5,824 nt of DNA from an uncultured Novosphingobium sp. (lineage in GTDB: Bacteria > Pseudomonadota > Alphaproteobacteria > Sphingomonadales > Sphingomonadaceae). Numbering within the stretch: position 1 is the stretch's first letter; each line of letters begins with the position of its first letter. A model generated the notes under the pieces. That model was not told the origin of the DNA, did not search any database, and saw only the letters and a program-made list of their open reading frames with translations. The stretch lies in NCBI GenBank assembly GCA_937897535.1, contig CALCQB010000126.1, forward strand, positions 1-5,824, in the 5' to 3' direction. Positions 4,336-5,824 of the stretch are shown piece after piece. The position numbers and the translations under genes were made by a program.

Positions 4336-5824
4336 CGCCTGCCAGATCTCCTCGGTGATGAAGGGCATGAAGGGATGGAAAAGACGCAGCGTGTGCCCGA
4401 GCACGAAGTCGATGACGGCGAGCGTGTTGGCTTTGCGCTTCTCATCGCTGCCTTGCAGCACGGCTTTGCTGGCCTCGATGTACCAGTCGCAATACTCGCT
4501 CCAGAAGAAGCGGTAGAGCGTGGCGGTGGCGTCGCTGAAGCGGTATTCTTCCAAAGCGGTGCTGACCTCGGCGATGGCGGTGTTCAGGCGCAGGAGGATC
4601 CATTTGTCGTCGCTGCTAAGCAGGGCAGCGCTGATTTCCGTCTCGACCTCTCCGCCTTGCATCTGGCGGAAGCGGGCGGCGTTCCAGAGCTTGGTGCAGA
4701 AGTTGCGGCCGAGCTCGACGTTCTTTTCGTCGAAGCAAATGTCCTGGCCCAACGGCGCACTGCGCATGATGCCGAAGCGCAGAGCATCTGCGCTGTAGGT
4801 GGCGATGAGGTCGAGTGGATCAGGCGAATTCCCGAGCGATTTGGACATCTTACGGCCTTGCTTGTCGCGGATGATACCGGTGTAATAGACATTTTTAAAA
4901 GGCAGCTCGCCCATCCATTCGAAGCCAGCCATGATCATACGGGCAACCCAGAAGAAGATGATGTCTGGACCGGTAACGAGATCGGTCGTGGGGTAAAACG
5001 CGCGAAGTGTTGGAATCGTGGAATCATGGGCTTTGTCTCCAGTCCATCCCATCGTCGCAAACGGCCACAGCCAAGAGCTGAACCACGTGTCGAGGACATC
5101 GGGATCCTGCTCCCAGCCTTCACCTTCTGGGGCTTCTACACCGCAGTAAGTTTCTTCGCCGCGATACCACACCGGCACACGATGTCCCCACCAGACTTGG
5201 CGGCTGATGCACCAGTCTTGCAGGCCACCCATCCAGTGATCATACACTTTAGCCCAGCGGTCGGGGTGGAACTGCATGGTTCCGTTTGCCACGACTTCCT
5301 GACTTTCTTTCACACTCGGATATTTGAGGAACCATTGCTCACTCAAGCGTGGCTCGATAGGCACGTCGGCGCGTTCGGAGAAGCCGACGTTGTTTTGATG
5401 CGGCTCCTCTTTGATCATCGCACCCATTTCGGTGAGCAGCTCGACCGCTTTCTTTCGGCCTTCAAAGCGGTCCAAGCCAGCCAAGTCTTTGCCAGCAAGT
5501 TCATTCAGCACACCGTTTGGATGTAACACGTCGATGACCTCTAGGCTATGACGTTGGCCGATTTCAAAGTCAGCCTTGTCGTGAGCGGGCGTCACTTTCA
5601 GCACGCCTGTACCAAATTCGAAATCAACATGGTCATCCGCCACGATGCGAATCGATGCCTGATTCTCCAAAGGCAACGGACGACGAATGTGTTTACCGAC
5701 GAGATCGGCATAGCGCGGATCTTTCGGATTCACGGCCACGGCGGTATCGCCCAGCATGGTTTCGGGCCGGGTGGTGGCAACGATGATGTGATCGGCGCCG
5801 TTATCGAGTCGCGCGCCATCAGCC
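3976..5824 (-). CDS. valS: Hybrid frame: valyl-tRNA synthetase (5' partial) joined to a DnaJ-like J-domain tail
   Basis: The frame is open to the right edge and gives 615 visible residues. About the first 496 are valyl-tRNA synthetase, which charges tRNA-Val in the cytoplasm. They run from late in the editing (CP1) domain (ATTRPETMLGDTAVAVNP, then GTGVLKVTPAHD) through DPDVLDTWFSSWLWPF and TGPDIIFFWVARM to the KMSKS loop (4837-4851). The anticodon-binding domain follows (KLWNAARF, FFWSEYCDWYIEASK, LFHPFMPFITEEIW). The HIGH motif lies outside the window. After EEIWQA the sequence becomes the last 119 residues of an unrelated J-domain protein. The rest of the anticodon-binding domain and the C-terminal coiled coil, present in normal ValRS, are lost. 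Wording such as FSERADVPIEPRLSEQWFLKYP recalls Verrucomicrobia (Opitutales) from memory. A functional enzyme is unlikely; an assembly chimera is the likeliest explanation. Confidence 0.85.
   Translation of the reverse strand, partial: ADGARLDNGADHIIVATTRPETMLGDTAVAVNPKDPRYADLVGKHIRRPLPLENQASIRIVADDHVDFEFGTGVLKVTPAHDKADFEIGQRHSLEVIDVLHPNGVLNELAGKDLAGLDRFEGRKKAVELLTEMGAMIKEEPHQNNVGFSERADVPIEPRLSEQWFLKYPSVKESQEVVANGTMQFHPDRWAKVYDHWMGGLQDWCISRQVWWGHRVPVWYRGEETYCGVEAPEGEGWEQDPDVLDTWFSSWLWPFATMGWTGDKAHDSTIPTLRAFYPTTDLVTGPDIIFFWVARMIMAGFEWMGELPFKNVYYTGIIRDKQGRKMSKSLGNSPDPLDLIATYSADALRFGIMRSAPLGQDICFDEKNVELGRNFCTKLWNAARFRQMQGGEVETEISAALLSSDDKWILLRLNTAIAEVSTALEEYRFSDATATLYRFFWSEYCDWYIEASKAVLQGSDEKRKANTLAVIDFVLGHTLRLFHPFMPFITEEIWQAQSPVAGWARETRAFSPTAGIDSAPRWADFADPLEAITGRARARKPAQRKDGRAVTGEEREALGTLGLALDADRRDLRSRYSQLVRKYHPDRNGGDRGFEARLQEVVEAYQLLRRAAVFV
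4336..4353 (-). other. Probable right chimera junction (ValRS to J-domain protein)
   Basis: These six codons encode EEIWQA. EEIW(Q) is the expected continuation of ValRS after MPFIT. An EEI..AQ-type sequence just before SPVAGW is also plausible for the sphingomonad J-domain family. A shared stretch of about 10-20 bases here would explain both the in-frame join and an assembler crossing between genomes. GC falls noticeably on the synthetase side. Confidence 0.6.

Noticed and set aside
3676..5526. 616-residue plus-strand open frame opposite the ValRS/J-domain frame
   Set aside because: Its translation is low-complexity and Arg/Ala-rich with no recognisable motif, while the opposite strand has clear ValRS and J-domain motifs. 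Long antisense frames are common in GC-rich genes.
3976..5824. A genuine new ValRS-cochaperone fusion system
   Set aside because: The anticodon-binding domain is cut, the J-domain protein lacks its N-terminus, composition shifts at the join, and a second unrelated hybrid sits at the other end of the window. An artefact explains all of these together.

Overview
The window is a piece of GC-rich bacterial DNA. Its central part (about 250 to 4335) looks alphaproteobacterial, most likely Sphingomonadales. This rests on remembered family resemblance of the J-domain tail, the glutathione S-transferases and the small VOC/SRPBCC proteins; no search was run. I found no RNA genes, insertion sequences, CRISPR arrays or origins.

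Layout. Positions 3-401 hold an open frame that begins as a phage-tail / contractile-injection tail tube protein (gp19-like) and ends, in frame, as the C-terminus of a VOC (glyoxalase-like) protein. A short non-coding gap (402-473) with a weak candidate promoter and a good ribosome binding site leads into four tightly packed plus-strand genes: a glutathione S-transferase (474-1100), a PhnB-type VOC protein (1097-1573), a second glutathione S-transferase (1578-2228) and an SRPBCC/AHSA1-type protein (2242-2682). After a 76-base gap with a hairpin comes a pyrophosphate-type phosphofructokinase (2759-3979). A minus-strand frame meets it tail to tail with overlapping stop codons. That frame (3976-5824) is a valyl-tRNA synthetase of verrucomicrobial flavour whose C-terminus is replaced, in frame, by the J domain of an alphaproteobacterial DnaJ-like protein.

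How the genes work together. The four-gene cluster looks like one transcription unit for small-molecule detoxification or glutathione-linked chemistry. The VOC tail just upstream would fit as a fifth member. The phosphofructokinase is a separate central-metabolism gene with the active-site signature of PPi-dependent enzymes.

Main caution. Both ends of the window carry in-frame joins between unrelated proteins, and the right-hand join coincides with a marked drop in GC. The simplest reading is an alphaproteobacterial core flanked by DNA of two other origins, joined by assembly or amplification artefacts. The two hybrid proteins should not be taken as real fusion genes without read-level proof. 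I see no convincing new biological system here.
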